Source: Myxococcus qinghaiensis (GTDB lineage: Bacteria > Myxococcota > Myxococcia > Myxococcales > Myxococcaceae). From it: 64,000 nt of DNA. A program made the position numbers and the translations under genes. The stretch is taken from assembly GCF_024198215.1 (NCBI RefSeq), contig NZ_JAKCFA010000001.1, positions 613,949 to 677,948 of the forward strand, in the 5' to 3' direction. The notes under the pieces are model-generated. The model was not told the origin of the DNA. It worked only from the letters and a program-made list of their open reading frames with translations, and searched no databases. Position 1 is the first letter of the stretch; each line of letters begins with the position of its first letter. Below, piece after piece: positions 45,292-53,004 of the stretch.

Positions 45292-45523
45292 CGCTACCAC
45301 CCCCACAAACAATGCCGACCCGTCCGACCGGCGAGTCGCGCGGACCCCCATCCACGCGTCTTGCCAGCAGCTCGCGATGAGCGCTCACCACTCCCCAGTG
45401 GGAGCACGCCACCCCAAAGGCGCGCCATGAGGTCCCCACCCCTGGCACGCTCCCTCCCGCCGGCCTCGGACGCCCCCAGGAATTGGAGCGTCAAGCCGGA
45501 CGGGTCGGCAAAACCGACCACCC
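45292..45523. repeat. Noncoding gap with a 14-bp inverted repeat pair
   Basis: Between polA and the next convergent gene no credible gene is seen (294 bp including the terminator). TGCCGACCCGTCCG (45313-45326) recurs as its exact reverse complement at 45497-45510, 170 bp apart. A stop for the minus-strand gene follows at 45526-45524. The repeat could fold the 3' flank of either transcript or be a remnant of a mobile element end; nothing else supports the latter. Confidence 0.45.
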
Positions 45524-46051
45524 TCAATGCATCGCGGTACGTCCATCCCTCGAGCCCGGCGGCACGTGTCTGACGCGTGACGGGCGCTCGAAGTACTCGA
45601 CCACCAAACCTCCGAAGGGCACCCTCGGCCCCTCGACTCTCGAATCCCTCAGTCGCTGGAGCAGCGCCACCGCCGAGTCGACGGCCTCGTCCACGGCGCG
45701 GTTGATGCGCTCCTTCTCCGACTCTCCACCGCCGAGCACCTCCGCGGCGTCCACCAGGCAGCGCCGCAGCGCCGAGAACTCTTCGTGCAGGGCCCGCGCG
45801 CCACGCTCCGGCGACAGGCGCAGCACCGCTTTCGTACGGCTCCAGGGGCTCGTGTCGTCCCCCTCCAGCATCACGCCCAGCTCCCTGACGAAGGGCTCCA
45901 CCAGTCCGTCCAACTGACTCAGGGGAGTCTGGGTGCCGTCCGCCGCTTCGTGAGTCGTCATCCGCATCCGGCGCCACAGCGCCGCGATACGGTCCGGCTG
46001 CTGGCGGAAGAACCGCGCCAGCCCGGCTGCCTTACGTCCTCGCTCAGTCAT
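45524..46051 (-). CDS. Hypothetical helical protein (RsbR-N-like)
   Basis: 175 residues from ATG 46051; GGAAGG lies 8 nt before it, better placed than for the ATG 18 nt upstream. The protein is predicted all-helical: ARFFRQQPDRIAALWRRMR, a central QLDGLVEPFVRELGVML and EEFSALRRCLVDAAEVLGG, then NRAVDEAVDSAVALLQRLRD. This order is reminiscent of the RsbR-type N-terminal sensor domains found before STAS or kinase modules, but no such module follows. No catalytic residues can be proposed. It probably stands alone as one transcript. Confidence 0.65.
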   Translation of the reverse strand: MTERGRKAAGLARFFRQQPDRIAALWRRMRMTTHEAADGTQTPLSQLDGLVEPFVRELGVMLEGDDTSPWSRTKAVLRLSPERGARALHEEFSALRRCLVDAAEVLGGGESEKERINRAVDEAVDSAVALLQRLRDSRVEGPRVPFGGLVVEYFERPSRVRHVPPGSRDGRTAMH

Positions 46052-46200
46052 TTCCGGTGCCTTCCGCATCGCACCGGGGGCTATAGCAAGGCTGTTGCCA
46101 GCGGCTGAGGAACTGAGTCCCCTGGGAAATCAGCCACTTGGAGGACGCACTCGCGCGCGCCGTGGCGGGGGAAGGTAAAAACTTCGGGGTTCGGCTTGTA

Positions 46201-46246
46201 GACCTGTCCGCAGGTCCAGACAGGGCCCCGGGCCGGGCCTTTGTCT
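46201..46246 (-). terminator. Compound hairpin after the peptidase MA-like gene
   Basis: AGACAGGGCC (46218-46227) pairs with GGCCTTTGTCT (46236-46246) in a broken stem that reaches the stop codon, and GACCTG (46201-46206) with CAGGTC (46211-46216) adds a second stem. It ends the minus-strand transcript of the gene that stops at 46246. Confidence 0.45.
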
Positions 46247-47481
46247 CAGTGCAGCGTGGGCTTGGCGGTGCGGGCTTTCAGCGCGTCGTCCGCGCCGGCC
46301 GGCTGCTCGCTCTCGTGCTCGGGGCCCACGGAGAACTCACCCGACGCTGACTCCGCGTGGGGCGGCGCCTCCGGGTGCTCGGGCTCCGGCTCGGAAGGGG
46401 CGGGGCCGGGCCAGTACAGCTCCTGGTGCGGCGCGGGGCCGGCCATGGGCGTGACGGACTCGGCCGCCTGCTGCTGGGCCACCATCATCAACCGCAGGGC
46501 GGCCTCGTCCGCGGCCTCCTGGGCCGTCATCTCCGCCAGCCGCGTGGCCTTCTGCTGGCGGCGACGGGCGTACGCGGCCACGCACAACACGGAGGCCGTC
46601 AGCCACAGCAGGGCGGAGCTGGTGGTGAGCGGCAGCCAGCCGTAGCGCGCCGCCAGGCCGTCGCGCCAGCCGGCCTCCTCCACGTCCAGCGAGGTGTGGA
46701 AGGCCTTGCCGAACGCCGTCTCGAAGGGCTCTCCGGCGCGCACGCCGTCGATGAGCAGGCCCATGGCCTGGGGGCCGTAGCGGGTGGACAGGTGCGCGAC
46801 GAAGGCGGCGCTCTGGGCGTAGGCGATCTCCACGTCGGCGGGCAGGTCCGGCCAGTCGGAGGACAGGTCCTCGAAGTGGAAGACGCGCTCCTGCGTCACC
46901 GCGCGGAAGAGGGCGGAGTAGTGGGTGATGGAGAAGCGCTCTCCCGTCACGTTCTGCGCGACGCCCTCCTGGAACCAGCGGGGCCAGCCTCGGGCGAGCT
47001 GCCCGAGCGCCACGTGCGCCAGCTCATGCCGCAGCGTCTGCTGGCCGTCCGGCGCGTGCAGGCTGAGCGCGTCCAGCAGGATGATTTGATGCGCGGGGTA
47101 GGCCAGCGCCACGGCCCAGCCCGGAGGCCGGCCGCCAGGGAGCGCCAGCGCCTCGAACTCCTCGCGGCCCACGCCCAGGCGAATCTCCGTCACCCCGGGC
47201 CAGTCGCGCCCCAGGATGTTGCCGAAGCCGTCCCGCACGGACTCAATCTGCCCCGCCAGCTCCTTCGCCGCCACGTTGGCCGCCGCCGTGTGGAGGATTC
47301 GGAAGCGCTTCGTCGCCAGCTCTCCAGAGGCGATGGGGGGCCGCGAGTGGGGGACGAGCACCACGTTGTCCACCAGGGCTTCGCCGCCGTGGGGATGGGA
47401 ACCAGAGCCTTCACCCAGGCCCTGGGCCCACGCCCGAGGCATGGCCAGCAGCAACAGGAGCAGGACGACCAGGTGGCGCAT
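46246..47481 (-). CDS. Exported gluzincin-type metallopeptidase (peptidase MA family), membrane-anchored
   Basis: 411 residues. Signal peptide 1-19 (MRHLVVLLLLLLAMPRAWA). Zinc motif HELAHVALG near residue 152 with the third ligand Glu 17-20 residues on (WFQEGVAQ), the HExxH-E pattern of peptidase MA-like proteins. One C-terminal transmembrane helix (about 283-300, SALLWLTASVLCVAAYA) and a cytoplasmic Glu/Pro/Ala-rich tail of about 105 residues. So the catalytic domain faces the periplasm. The substrate is unknown. It is the last gene of the minus-strand cluster HEAT / divIVA / DUF167 / peptidase; only 12 bp separate it from DUF167. Confidence 0.85.
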   Translation of the reverse strand: MRHLVVLLLLLLAMPRAWAQGLGEGSGSHPHGGEALVDNVVLVPHSRPPIASGELATKRFRILHTAAANVAAKELAGQIESVRDGFGNILGRDWPGVTEIRLGVGREEFEALALPGGRPPGWAVALAYPAHQIILLDALSLHAPDGQQTLRHELAHVALGQLARGWPRWFQEGVAQNVTGERFSITHYSALFRAVTQERVFHFEDLSSDWPDLPADVEIAYAQSAAFVAHLSTRYGPQAMGLLIDGVRAGEPFETAFGKAFHTSLDVEEAGWRDGLAARYGWLPLTTSSALLWLTASVLCVAAYARRRQQKATRLAEMTAQEAADEAALRLMMVAQQQAAESVTPMAGPAPHQELYWPGPAPSEPEPEHPEAPPHAESASGEFSVGPEHESEQPAGADDALKARTAKPTLH

Positions 47482-47493
47482 GCGGGGGCCTCG

Positions 47494-47790
47494 CTATCCC
47501 CCAGACATAACAGCCTCGGCCCGCGCCGCATCAACCCCCACCACGTGAACGCGTTTTCGTCGCGATGCGTCACCGGCGACGAGCGTCACCTGTCGCCGGG
47601 GCACCCCGAGCTGCTTGCCGAGAAACTCGAGGAGGGCGGCGTTGGCCTCCCCATCCACGGGAGGCGCGGCGAGCTGGATTTTCAACAGCCCGTCGTGTTC
47701 GCCGACGACGCGGGTGCGCGAGGCGCGGGGCTGGATGAGCAGGGCCAGCTCCACGCCGTCCGGCAGGGACTTCAGCCAGGGCGCGGCCAT
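47494..47790 (-). CDS. DUF167 / UPF0235 family protein (YggU-like)
   Basis: 98 residues. The small alpha/beta DUF167 fold is recognisable from [48 protein letters not shown] and the ending [18 protein letters not shown]. The family is widespread and of unknown biochemical role, frequently beside cell-division or DivIVA-like genes, as here, where divIVA ends 3 bp upstream. Probably co-transcribed with divIVA. Confidence 0.93.
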   Translation of the reverse strand: MAAPWLKSLPDGVELALLIQPRASRTRVVGEHDGLLKIQLAAPPVDGEANAALLEFLGKQLGVPRRQVTLVAGDASRRKRVHVVGVDAARAEAVMSGG

Positions 47791-47793
47791 GGG

Positions 47794-48321
47794 CTACTCG
47801 TTGCCGTTGGCCTTCTTCTGGGACAGGTAGGCCACGTTGTCCTCGACGCGCGCGTAGTCGCGGTCCGCGAAGGTGGGGGCCTTGAAGGTCTCCAGCAGCT
47901 TCTGGTGCGCGTCCAGCACCGAGCGCACCTGGGACTCGAACTGGGTGCGCTGGCGCTTCAGCTCGTTGATGTCCTCCACCACCTGCACCAGCCGCTGGTG
48001 GGCGCCGTGGACGATCTTCTCGGCCTGGTGCTCGGCGTCCGCGATGATGATCTCCGCCTCCTTCTTGGCGGCGGACTGCAGGTCCTCGCTGATGCGCTGG
48101 GCGGTGACCATCGTCTCCTGGAGGGTGCGCTCGCGCTCCTGGTGCTGCTCGAGCTTGAGCTGCGTGCGCTTCAGCTCCTCCTTGAGCGCGATGTTCTCCT
48201 TCACCACTTCCTCGAACTCACCGGCGATCAGCTCGAGATAGGCCTCGACTTCGCGGCGCGAGAAGCCTCGCAGCGCCGTGTCGAACCGCTTCTGCCGGAT
48301 GTCGAGCGGAGTGATCTTCAT
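47794..48321 (-). CDS. divIVA: DivIVA-domain protein
   Basis: 175 residues from ATG 48321. The N-terminal membrane-binding motif is typical (MKITPLDIRQKRFDTALRGF then SRREVEAYLELIAGEFEEV) and is followed by a long coiled coil (about 30-150, Glu/Lys/Gln-rich heptads). DivIVA proteins bind curved membrane at poles and division sites and recruit partners. They are best known from Gram-positive bacteria but occur in deltaproteobacteria and myxobacteria. A -10-like TAGACT lies exactly 7 nt before the ATG, with no Shine-Dalgarno. DUF167 follows at 3 bp. Confidence 0.93.
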   Translation of the reverse strand: MKITPLDIRQKRFDTALRGFSRREVEAYLELIAGEFEEVVKENIALKEELKRTQLKLEQHQERERTLQETMVTAQRISEDLQSAAKKEAEIIIADAEHQAEKIVHGAHQRLVQVVEDINELKRQRTQFESQVRSVLDAHQKLLETFKAPTFADRDYARVEDNVAYLSQKKANGNE

Positions 48322-48328
48322 GCGCGCC

Positions 48329-48334
48329 AGTCTA
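48329..48334 (-). promoter_or_regulatory. Candidate -10 of a leaderless divIVA promoter
   Basis: On the minus strand TAGACT (48334-48329) is followed by 7 nt (GGCGCGC) and ATG 48321. The -35 is weak (TGGAGA with a 16-bp spacer). Confidence 0.4.
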
Positions 48335-48434
48335 GCGCAGGGCGGCGCGTTCTCCAGGAATCGGCCCCGGAGGTCGTCTCTCCCTGGAGGCCGCCCATGC
48401 CTGCTCGCCTGCTTGGGGACGGCGCGCGAGGCCT

Positions 48435-48983
48435 TCAGCGGGACGCGGGCGGCGCATCCCACTGCGCGGCGACGGCGCGGGCGGCGTTCTGCACCACCGA
48501 GGTGAGGCGCGAGTCGGCGGCGGCGTCCTGCACGGTGCGGCGGGCGGAGGAGGTCCGCTGGAAGACGAGGCCGTTGAGGGCTTGAATCTTCAGCGCGTCC
48601 GGCATTCGGGGGTGGCGCACCACGTTGCCCAGAATCTCCTCCGCGCGCGGGTGCTGGAAGAGGGCCACCGCGCGCAGCACGGCCTGCTGGGTGCGGGGAT
48701 TGGGGTCCCACAGGTGCGTGGCCAGCGAGTCCAGCGCGCGCGGGTCTCCCAGGAGGGCCAGGTCCTCCACGGCGATGGCGCGGACCTCCTCGGGCGCGGG
48801 GCGGGCGGCCCACAAGAGGGCGCGTAGGAGGGCGGTGTCGTCCGCGGAGGGCACCGGAGCGGAGGCCGCGGACGACGGCTCCGGGGCGGCCTTGGTGGCC
48901 GTGGGGGCGGGGCGGCCGGCGGCGGGCGTCCGGGCCGGGGCGGCGGCGACGAGCAGCAGTCCGGCGACGAGCAGGGGGCTCAT
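48435..48983 (-). CDS. Exported HEAT-repeat protein
   Basis: 182 residues from ATG 48983. Signal peptide 1-22 (MSPLLVAGLLLVAAAPARTP), an Ala/Pro linker, then about four HEAT-like helical pairs (APEEVRAIAVEDLALLGDPRAL, NPRTQQAVLRAVALFQHPRAE, MPDALKIQALNGLVF, and SRLTSVVQNAARAVAAQW). These are protein-binding scaffolds; it likely acts in the periplasm. The frame runs on upstream to 49685 but that part is a shadow of other genes and lacks a signal peptide. TAGAAC stands 7 nt before the ATG. Confidence 0.8.
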   Translation of the reverse strand: MSPLLVAGLLLVAAAPARTPAAGRPAPTATKAAPEPSSAASAPVPSADDTALLRALLWAARPAPEEVRAIAVEDLALLGDPRALDSLATHLWDPNPRTQQAVLRAVALFQHPRAEEILGNVVRHPRMPDALKIQALNGLVFQRTSSARRTVQDAAADSRLTSVVQNAARAVAAQWDAPPASR

Positions 48984-48990
48984 GGGCCGC

Positions 48991-48996
48991 GTTCTA
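48991..48996 (-). promoter_or_regulatory. Candidate -10 of a leaderless promoter for the HEAT gene
   Basis: On the minus strand TAGAAC (48996-48991) is followed by GCGGCCC and ATG 48983. No -35 of note and no Shine-Dalgarno. Confidence 0.35.
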
Positions 48997-49117
48997 CCCC
49001 GAAAGCCGGGCTTCTGGCGCAGCCGGGCCCCGGGCGGGCGGAGATTTTCTTGACGCGATCTCCCGACATGGGAGTTTGCCGCTGCTACAGGCGTGTTGCT
49101 GACGGGAGCAAGGGCTG

Positions 49118-49621
49118 ATGAACGCGGCGGTTTCGAGCTGGCAGACCCTGGAGAACGTAGAGGTGGAGTGCACCCACTGCGGCATCCGGATGACCCTTCA
49201 GATGGGGAACCGGGTTCGCTACTACCGGTGTTCTGGCTGCCACCGCTGGGTCTCCAGTACCTACACGGACGTGCTCCGGGCGGACGCGAAGGTGCGCACC
49301 CACCCGGTGAAGGACACCGCCGCCCAGGATGAGCGCCACATCGAGGTGAAGGACCGGCTGGAGCGCTGGCTGTCCGCCATCGAGGACCAGGACCCGTACC
49401 AGCTCCTGGGGGTGTCGCCGCTGGACTCGCCGGAGAAGGTCCGCGCGCGCTACCACACGCTGGCGCTGGAGCGGCACCCGGACCGGGGCGGCTCCGCGGA
49501 GAAGATGCGCGAGCTGAACGTGGCCTACGAGCGCATCCTCCGGCACCAGCAGCGCAAGCGTCAGGAGGCCCTGACCTCCGGCGCCGTCTCCGCCTCCGCG
49601 CTGCCCGCCCGCAGCAGGTAG
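49118..49621 (+). CDS. Zinc-ribbon / DnaJ-domain protein
   Basis: 167 residues. Residues about 16-48 hold a zinc ribbon (CTHC then CSGC), and 90-150 a J domain (PYQLLGVSPLDSPEKVRARYHTLA, HPD tripeptide in ERHPDRGGSAEKM, then NVAYERILRHQQRKR). The HPD is intact, so it should stimulate an Hsp70 (DnaK) ATPase; the ribbon may bring in clients or nucleic acid. It lacks the G/F and cysteine-rich domains of true DnaJ. GGGAGCAAGGGCTG precedes the ATG. Its last 61 bp overlap the convergent SpoIIM gene. Confidence 0.92.
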   Translation: MNAAVSSWQTLENVEVECTHCGIRMTLQMGNRVRYYRCSGCHRWVSSTYTDVLRADAKVRTHPVKDTAAQDERHIEVKDRLERWLSAIEDQDPYQLLGVSPLDSPEKVRARYHTLALERHPDRGGSAEKMRELNVAYERILRHQQRKRQEALTSGAVSASALPARSR

Positions 49622-50547
49622 CCCCAGAACAGACCCCCCAGGGCCAGGCCCAGCGCGGCCTTGGCCCAGGTGGGGAACAAGTCACCCGGGGACACGTAGC
49701 CCTCCACCACGCCGATGAGGGCGAGGAAGGGCGCGCACCCCAGCACCAGCTTCACGGCCTCCCGCCCGCGCAGGGCCAGCGCCTGTCCCCGGGGCAACTC
49801 CCCCGGGTCGATGAGCGACTGGCCCACCATCAGCCCGGCTCCACCGGCGATGACGATGACGGACAGCTCCACCGGGCCGTGCGCGGAGATGAAGTCCAAC
49901 AGCCCCCCCAGCATCCCCTCGCGCGCGCACAGCGCGGCGATGGCGCCAATCTGCACGCCGTTGTTCACCAGGATGAACACCGTGCCCAGCCCGTAGAACA
50001 GGCCCATGGCGAAGGTGAGGATGGTGACGGTGAGGTTGTTGGTGGCGATGCCCGACGACACCGAGTTGGGCGGGGCCACCGACAGGATGTCGTCCGTCCA
50101 CATGCGGCCCTGGGAGACGTACTGGCGGACGCCCGCGGGCACGAGCAGCTCCGCGCCCCGGGGCTCCCACAGCACCACCAGCGCGCCCAGCAGCAGGCCC
50201 AGGATGAACAACCCCGCGCTGGCTCCCACGTAGCGCAGCTCCCGGCGCAGCGCCTGGGGGAACTCGCGGCGGAAGAAGGCCTTCACCGACGCCCAGCGCT
50301 CGCTCGGAGGCTGGTAGATGGCGGCATAGGCGCGGGCGCAGAGCTGGTTGAGGAAGCGGTGCGCGTCGGTGCCCGGGTAGAACGTCTGCGCGTGCGCCAG
50401 GTCGGAAGCGGCGCGGCGGTACAGCGTGTCCAGCGTGCGCAGCTCCACGAGCGTCAGGGTGCCCTCGCGCTGACGCGTGAGCAGCGCCTCCAGGGAGTCC
50501 CAGCTCGCGCGGCGGCTGGCGACGAAGGCCGGCAGGGCGACGGCCAT
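49561..50547 (-). CDS. SpoIIM-family (stage II sporulation protein M-like) membrane protein
   Basis: 328 residues. A soluble N-terminal region (1-105) precedes five or six membrane helices. The family signature is seen in FAMGLFYGLGTVFILVNNGVQIGAIA and LDFISAHGPVELSVIVIAGGAGLMVGQSLIDPG, typical of the SpoIIM/DUF95 family. In Bacillus SpoIIM works with SpoIID and SpoIIP in septal peptidoglycan thinning, but these broadly distributed homologues have no fixed role. One base separates it from the RDD gene, so the two form an operon, a pair seen in many bacteria. Confidence 0.9.
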   Translation of the reverse strand: MAVALPAFVASRRASWDSLEALLTRQREGTLTLVELRTLDTLYRRAASDLAHAQTFYPGTDAHRFLNQLCARAYAAIYQPPSERWASVKAFFRREFPQALRRELRYVGASAGLFILGLLLGALVVLWEPRGAELLVPAGVRQYVSQGRMWTDDILSVAPPNSVSSGIATNNLTVTILTFAMGLFYGLGTVFILVNNGVQIGAIAALCAREGMLGGLLDFISAHGPVELSVIVIAGGAGLMVGQSLIDPGELPRGQALALRGREAVKLVLGCAPFLALIGVVEGYVSPGDLFPTWAKAALGLALGGLFWGYLLRAGSAEAETAPEVRAS

Positions 50548-50548
50548 C

Positions 50549-51328
50549 TCAGCGCTCCACCTGGACGTGGGCCCGCAGGAACGCCTCGGTGGACCCGGCC
50601 GACGCGAGGACGGCGGTCCGCTCCTCGTCCGTCAGCCCGCCCAGCCTGTCCACCAGCCGCGTCCCCATCTTCCGCCGGATGTCCGCCTCCAGGCCCGGCG
50701 CGCGTGCGAGGAAGGCCAGCACCAGCTCCACCTCGTCCGGCGTCAGCGCCCGCGTGGCCTTGGGCCCGAGCACGCCCGGCGCACCCGACTCGGGGGGCCG
50801 CGCGGTGTACTTGTCCAGGTCGATGCGCTCCTCGCGCACCAGCACCGTCCCCGCCAGCAGGTCTCCCAGGCGCTGGTGCCTGGGCGTCAGCAGCATGCTG
50901 ATGCAGCCGGCGGCGTACACCCCTGGCAGGAAGTCCACCGCGCGGCACAGGTTGCGCACCGCGCTCTCATAGAGGCCCACCGGTGAGCCATCCAGGCGCA
51001 CCACGCGGATGCGCAGCGCGCGCTTGCCCGGTGTCTGCCCATGGAAGAAGACCTCGCTGAGCGTCCAGTACAGCCACTGCGTGGCGAAGATGCCCACCAC
51101 CAGCAGCGTCTGGCCCAGGCCCGACAACCCCTGGAAGACACCCAGCACGTCCGACACCAGCAGCGTGAAGACGAAGTACGCCACCACCCAGAAGAAGAAG
51201 AGCAGGCCGGCGTCCACCAGCCACGCCAGACACCGGTAGCCGATGCCAGTCACGGGGAGGGAGAGCGCCACGCGCTCCGGCGTGGCCACTGCGAGGTGCG
51301 GGCTCGATGCGGTACTCATGTCCGCCAT
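50549..51328 (-). CDS. RDD-family membrane protein
   Basis: 259 residues. RDD-domain hallmarks: the Arg/Asp-containing first helix (GYRCLAWLVDAGLLFFFWVV) and second segment GQTPGKRALRIRVVR with RNLCRAVDFLPG, three to four membrane helices, then a cytoplasmic C-terminus of about 110 residues. Function of RDD proteins is generally unknown; some act in ion or osmolyte exchange. Start ATG 51328 is used; ATG 51319 is an alternative with a -10-like TATGCT 11 nt before it. Operon with SpoIIM. Confidence 0.88.
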   Translation of the reverse strand: MADMSTASSPHLAVATPERVALSLPVTGIGYRCLAWLVDAGLLFFFWVVAYFVFTLLVSDVLGVFQGLSGLGQTLLVVGIFATQWLYWTLSEVFFHGQTPGKRALRIRVVRLDGSPVGLYESAVRNLCRAVDFLPGVYAAGCISMLLTPRHQRLGDLLAGTVLVREERIDLDKYTARPPESGAPGVLGPKATRALTPDEVELVLAFLARAPGLEADIRRKMGTRLVDRLGGLTDEERTAVLASAGSTEAFLRAHVQVER

Positions 51329-51840
51329 CCAGCATACACGCCGCCCGCCGTACCATCTCCTACCTGTTGAGGCCGGATTGTCTGGCTAATCAGGTCCCAG
51401 AGGGGTGTCGCGTGGTGGACACCCGGACCCACGAGGGGGGACGGCGGGTATCGGGTGCTGGACGGAAAAGGCTGTCATGGACGCGACAGCGATGACGAAC
51501 CAACGGACGCGATGGCTGAATCCAATCCGATTCGCGCACACTTGACACTCGCGGCAGGGGCGCCTTCGCCTCTGCGCTTTCCCGGTGTTAGGGTATTCGT
51601 GGCGTTGAACCTGGAGCTGGCTCCAGCGGAGGTGGAGCCCGGTAGGACGCCGCGAGTCGTAGGTAAGTGAAAGCAGTCCTGGAGTCGGGTCTTACATCGA
51701 TGGACCGACCCCGGAGTGGTTCAGCGGACGTGCACGCACGACCTGGAAGCCTCTTCCCGCTGGCCTGAGCTGTCCGGAGGTTGGAAGCAGTCAACATTGC
51801 AGTCCAAGTTGTTTCGCCATGGCGGCTGGGGGGCCTTCGC
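51329..51840. other. 512-bp divergent gap with structured sequence
   Basis: No credible gene. It holds the promoters of the RDD gene (left) and the LuxR-type gene (right). Hairpins: GGGTGTC (51403-51409) with GACACCC (51418-51424), and CTGGAG (51611-51616) with CTCCAG (51621-51626). TTGACA stands at 51542-51547 and a TAGGGT at 51589-51594, but their distance of 41 bp rules out a single promoter. The length leaves room for a long leader or a small RNA, for which I have no further support. Confidence 0.5.
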
Positions 51841-52530
51841 ATGGCAACTAATCAATCAGCGATTCGTGTATCCATTCTCGAAGGACCATGGGCGGCGTGG
51901 GAAAGCCTCGCCGATGGTCTTCGTGGCGAGGGTGTCGCGGTCACCTCGGTGACCAGGGACGTGCGACTCTTTCTCGATGGGCTGGGAACCGATCCGCCTC
52001 AAGTGGCGGTGATGGATGTGGAAGGAGACAGTGAAGCGGCCGTGGGCTGCTCGGTGACCGAAGGCATCAACCTGTTGCGCGAGGCACGCAAGCGTCGGCT
52101 GGAGGTGCGCATGTTGCTCCTCTCCGCGGTGAGTGCGCCGGAGGTCATCTCCCAGTGCTTCGACGAGGGGGCCTCGGGCTACCTCTTCCGGAAGGGGCTC
52201 GGCACGTCCGCCGTGTCCTCGGCCATCAACTCGCTGGTGCGAGGTGAGCGGCTCTTCCCGGTGCAACTGCTGCGCAATGACTTCGAACATCCGCCCGTCA
52301 CGTCGCCCACCGCGAGCGTGCTCCTGGCGCTCACTCAGCGGGAGCGCGAGGTGCTGGCGTATGTCGCGGGTGGTGCGGACAACTTGAAGATCGCCGCGCA
52401 TCTGCAGATCGCCGAGCGCACCGTCAAGTCGCACGTCACCCAGCTCTACCGGAAGCTTGGGGCCGAGAACCGCACGCAGCTGGCGTTGCGCGCCTGCCAT
52501 CTGGGGGTTCGTCCGCCGCCGGACCTCTGA
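51841..52530 (+). CDS. LuxR/NarL-type regulator with atypical receiver
   Basis: 229 residues from ATG 51841, with GGGGGGCC nearby as a weak ribosome site. Residues about 8-130 resemble a receiver: phospho-acceptor candidate in QVAVMDVEGD, Ser in LLLSAVSAPE and conserved Lys in GYLFRKG. The acidic pair that binds Mg is not present at the N-terminus (VSILEGPW). So phosphorylation is doubtful. Residues about 165-225 form a LuxR helix-turn-helix (LTQREREVLAYVAGG, LKIAAHLQIAERTVKSHVTQLYRKLGAENR). It faces mbtH and the NRPS from the left, end to end, and is a reasonable candidate for controlling them. Confidence 0.88.
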   Translation: MATNQSAIRVSILEGPWAAWESLADGLRGEGVAVTSVTRDVRLFLDGLGTDPPQVAVMDVEGDSEAAVGCSVTEGINLLREARKRRLEVRMLLLSAVSAPEVISQCFDEGASGYLFRKGLGTSAVSSAINSLVRGERLFPVQLLRNDFEHPPVTSPTASVLLALTQREREVLAYVAGGADNLKIAAHLQIAERTVKSHVTQLYRKLGAENRTQLALRACHLGVRPPPDL

Positions 52531-52539
52531 GACCTTGAA

Positions 52540-52586
52540 CCCCGCCCTCGGACCCCAGTGAATTCTCCGGGGTCCGTCGGGCGGGG
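52540..52586. terminator. Strong bidirectional terminator between the LuxR-type gene and mbtH
   Basis: A two-part stem: CCCCGCCC (52540-52547) with GGGCGGGG (52579-52586), and GGACCCC (52550-52556) with GGGGTCC (52569-52575), around a 12-nt loop. Fifteen base pairs with a small internal loop. It lies exactly between the convergent stops at 52530 and 52598. Neither side has a T tract. Confidence 0.7.
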
Positions 52587-52597
52587 CGTCCGCCACA

Positions 52598-52819
52598 TCA
52601 GTTCTTCAGCGCCTGCTCTTCCATCTTCTTGCGCAGGCTCAGCGGACGCATGTCCGTCCACACCTGCTTGATGTGCTCCAGGCACTCGGCCTTCAGGCCC
52701 TGCTTGCCCGCATCCTTCCAGCCCGGCGCGTTCTCCCGGTCCGCCGGCCAGATGGAATACTGCTCCTCGTGGTTGACGACGACCTTGTAGATCGTCGTGT
52801 CCTCGCGCTCGTCCGCCAT
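52598..52819 (-). CDS. mbtH: MbtH-like protein, NRPS adenylation partner
   Basis: 73 residues from ATG 52819, with AGGAG 8 nt before it. The family signature is complete: [42 protein letters not shown], including the three Trp and the Ser-Leu-Arg end. MbtH-like proteins bind adenylation domains of nonribosomal peptide synthetases and are often required for their activity or solubility. It lies 185 bp downstream of the NRPS stop on the same strand, so it probably serves that enzyme. Confidence 0.97.
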   Translation of the reverse strand: MADEREDTTIYKVVVNHEEQYSIWPADRENAPGWKDAGKQGLKAECLEHIKQVWTDMRPLSLRKKMEEQALKN

Positions 52820-52846
52820 GTGAGTGACTCCTGAAATTGACTGCAT

Positions 52847-52875
52847 CTTGTTCACATCCCAGGAAAAGGGGTCAA
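52847..52875 (-). promoter_or_regulatory. Weak candidate promoter of mbtH
   Basis: On the minus strand TTGACC (52875-52870), 17-bp spacer, AACAAG (52852-52847). The -35 is good and the -10 poor. If real, mbtH is transcribed apart from the NRPS as well. Confidence 0.25.
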
Positions 52876-52885
52876 TACCGCCAGA

Positions 52886-52903
52886 AGTAGGCGGATGCCT
52901 ACT
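52886..52903 (-). promoter_or_regulatory. Hairpin between the NRPS gene and mbtH
   Basis: AGTAGGC (52886-52892) and GCCTACT (52897-52903) pair perfectly with a 4-nt loop, about 100 bp after the NRPS stop and 67 bp before mbtH. It could terminate most NRPS transcripts or stabilise an mbtH transcript. Confidence 0.35.
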
Positions 52904-53004
52904 GGCCCCTTCGCCGGGACACTGCTCCGACAGGCCGACTTTCCCGCGACCGTGCGTATTGGTGCGCGAGGGGCCACCCGCCCCGTCGTGAAGGTGGCCC
53001 GTCA

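Noticed and set aside
45294..45977. A 227-codon minus-strand frame overlapping the helical hypothetical gene
   Set aside because: It is out of frame with the 45524-46051 gene, has Gly/Arg low complexity and no ribosome site, and runs into the noncoding inverted-repeat region.
51542..51594. TTGACA and TAGGGT taken as one promoter for the LuxR-type gene
   Set aside because: The hexamers are 41 bp apart, far from the 16-18 bp required, and neither has a partner at proper distance.
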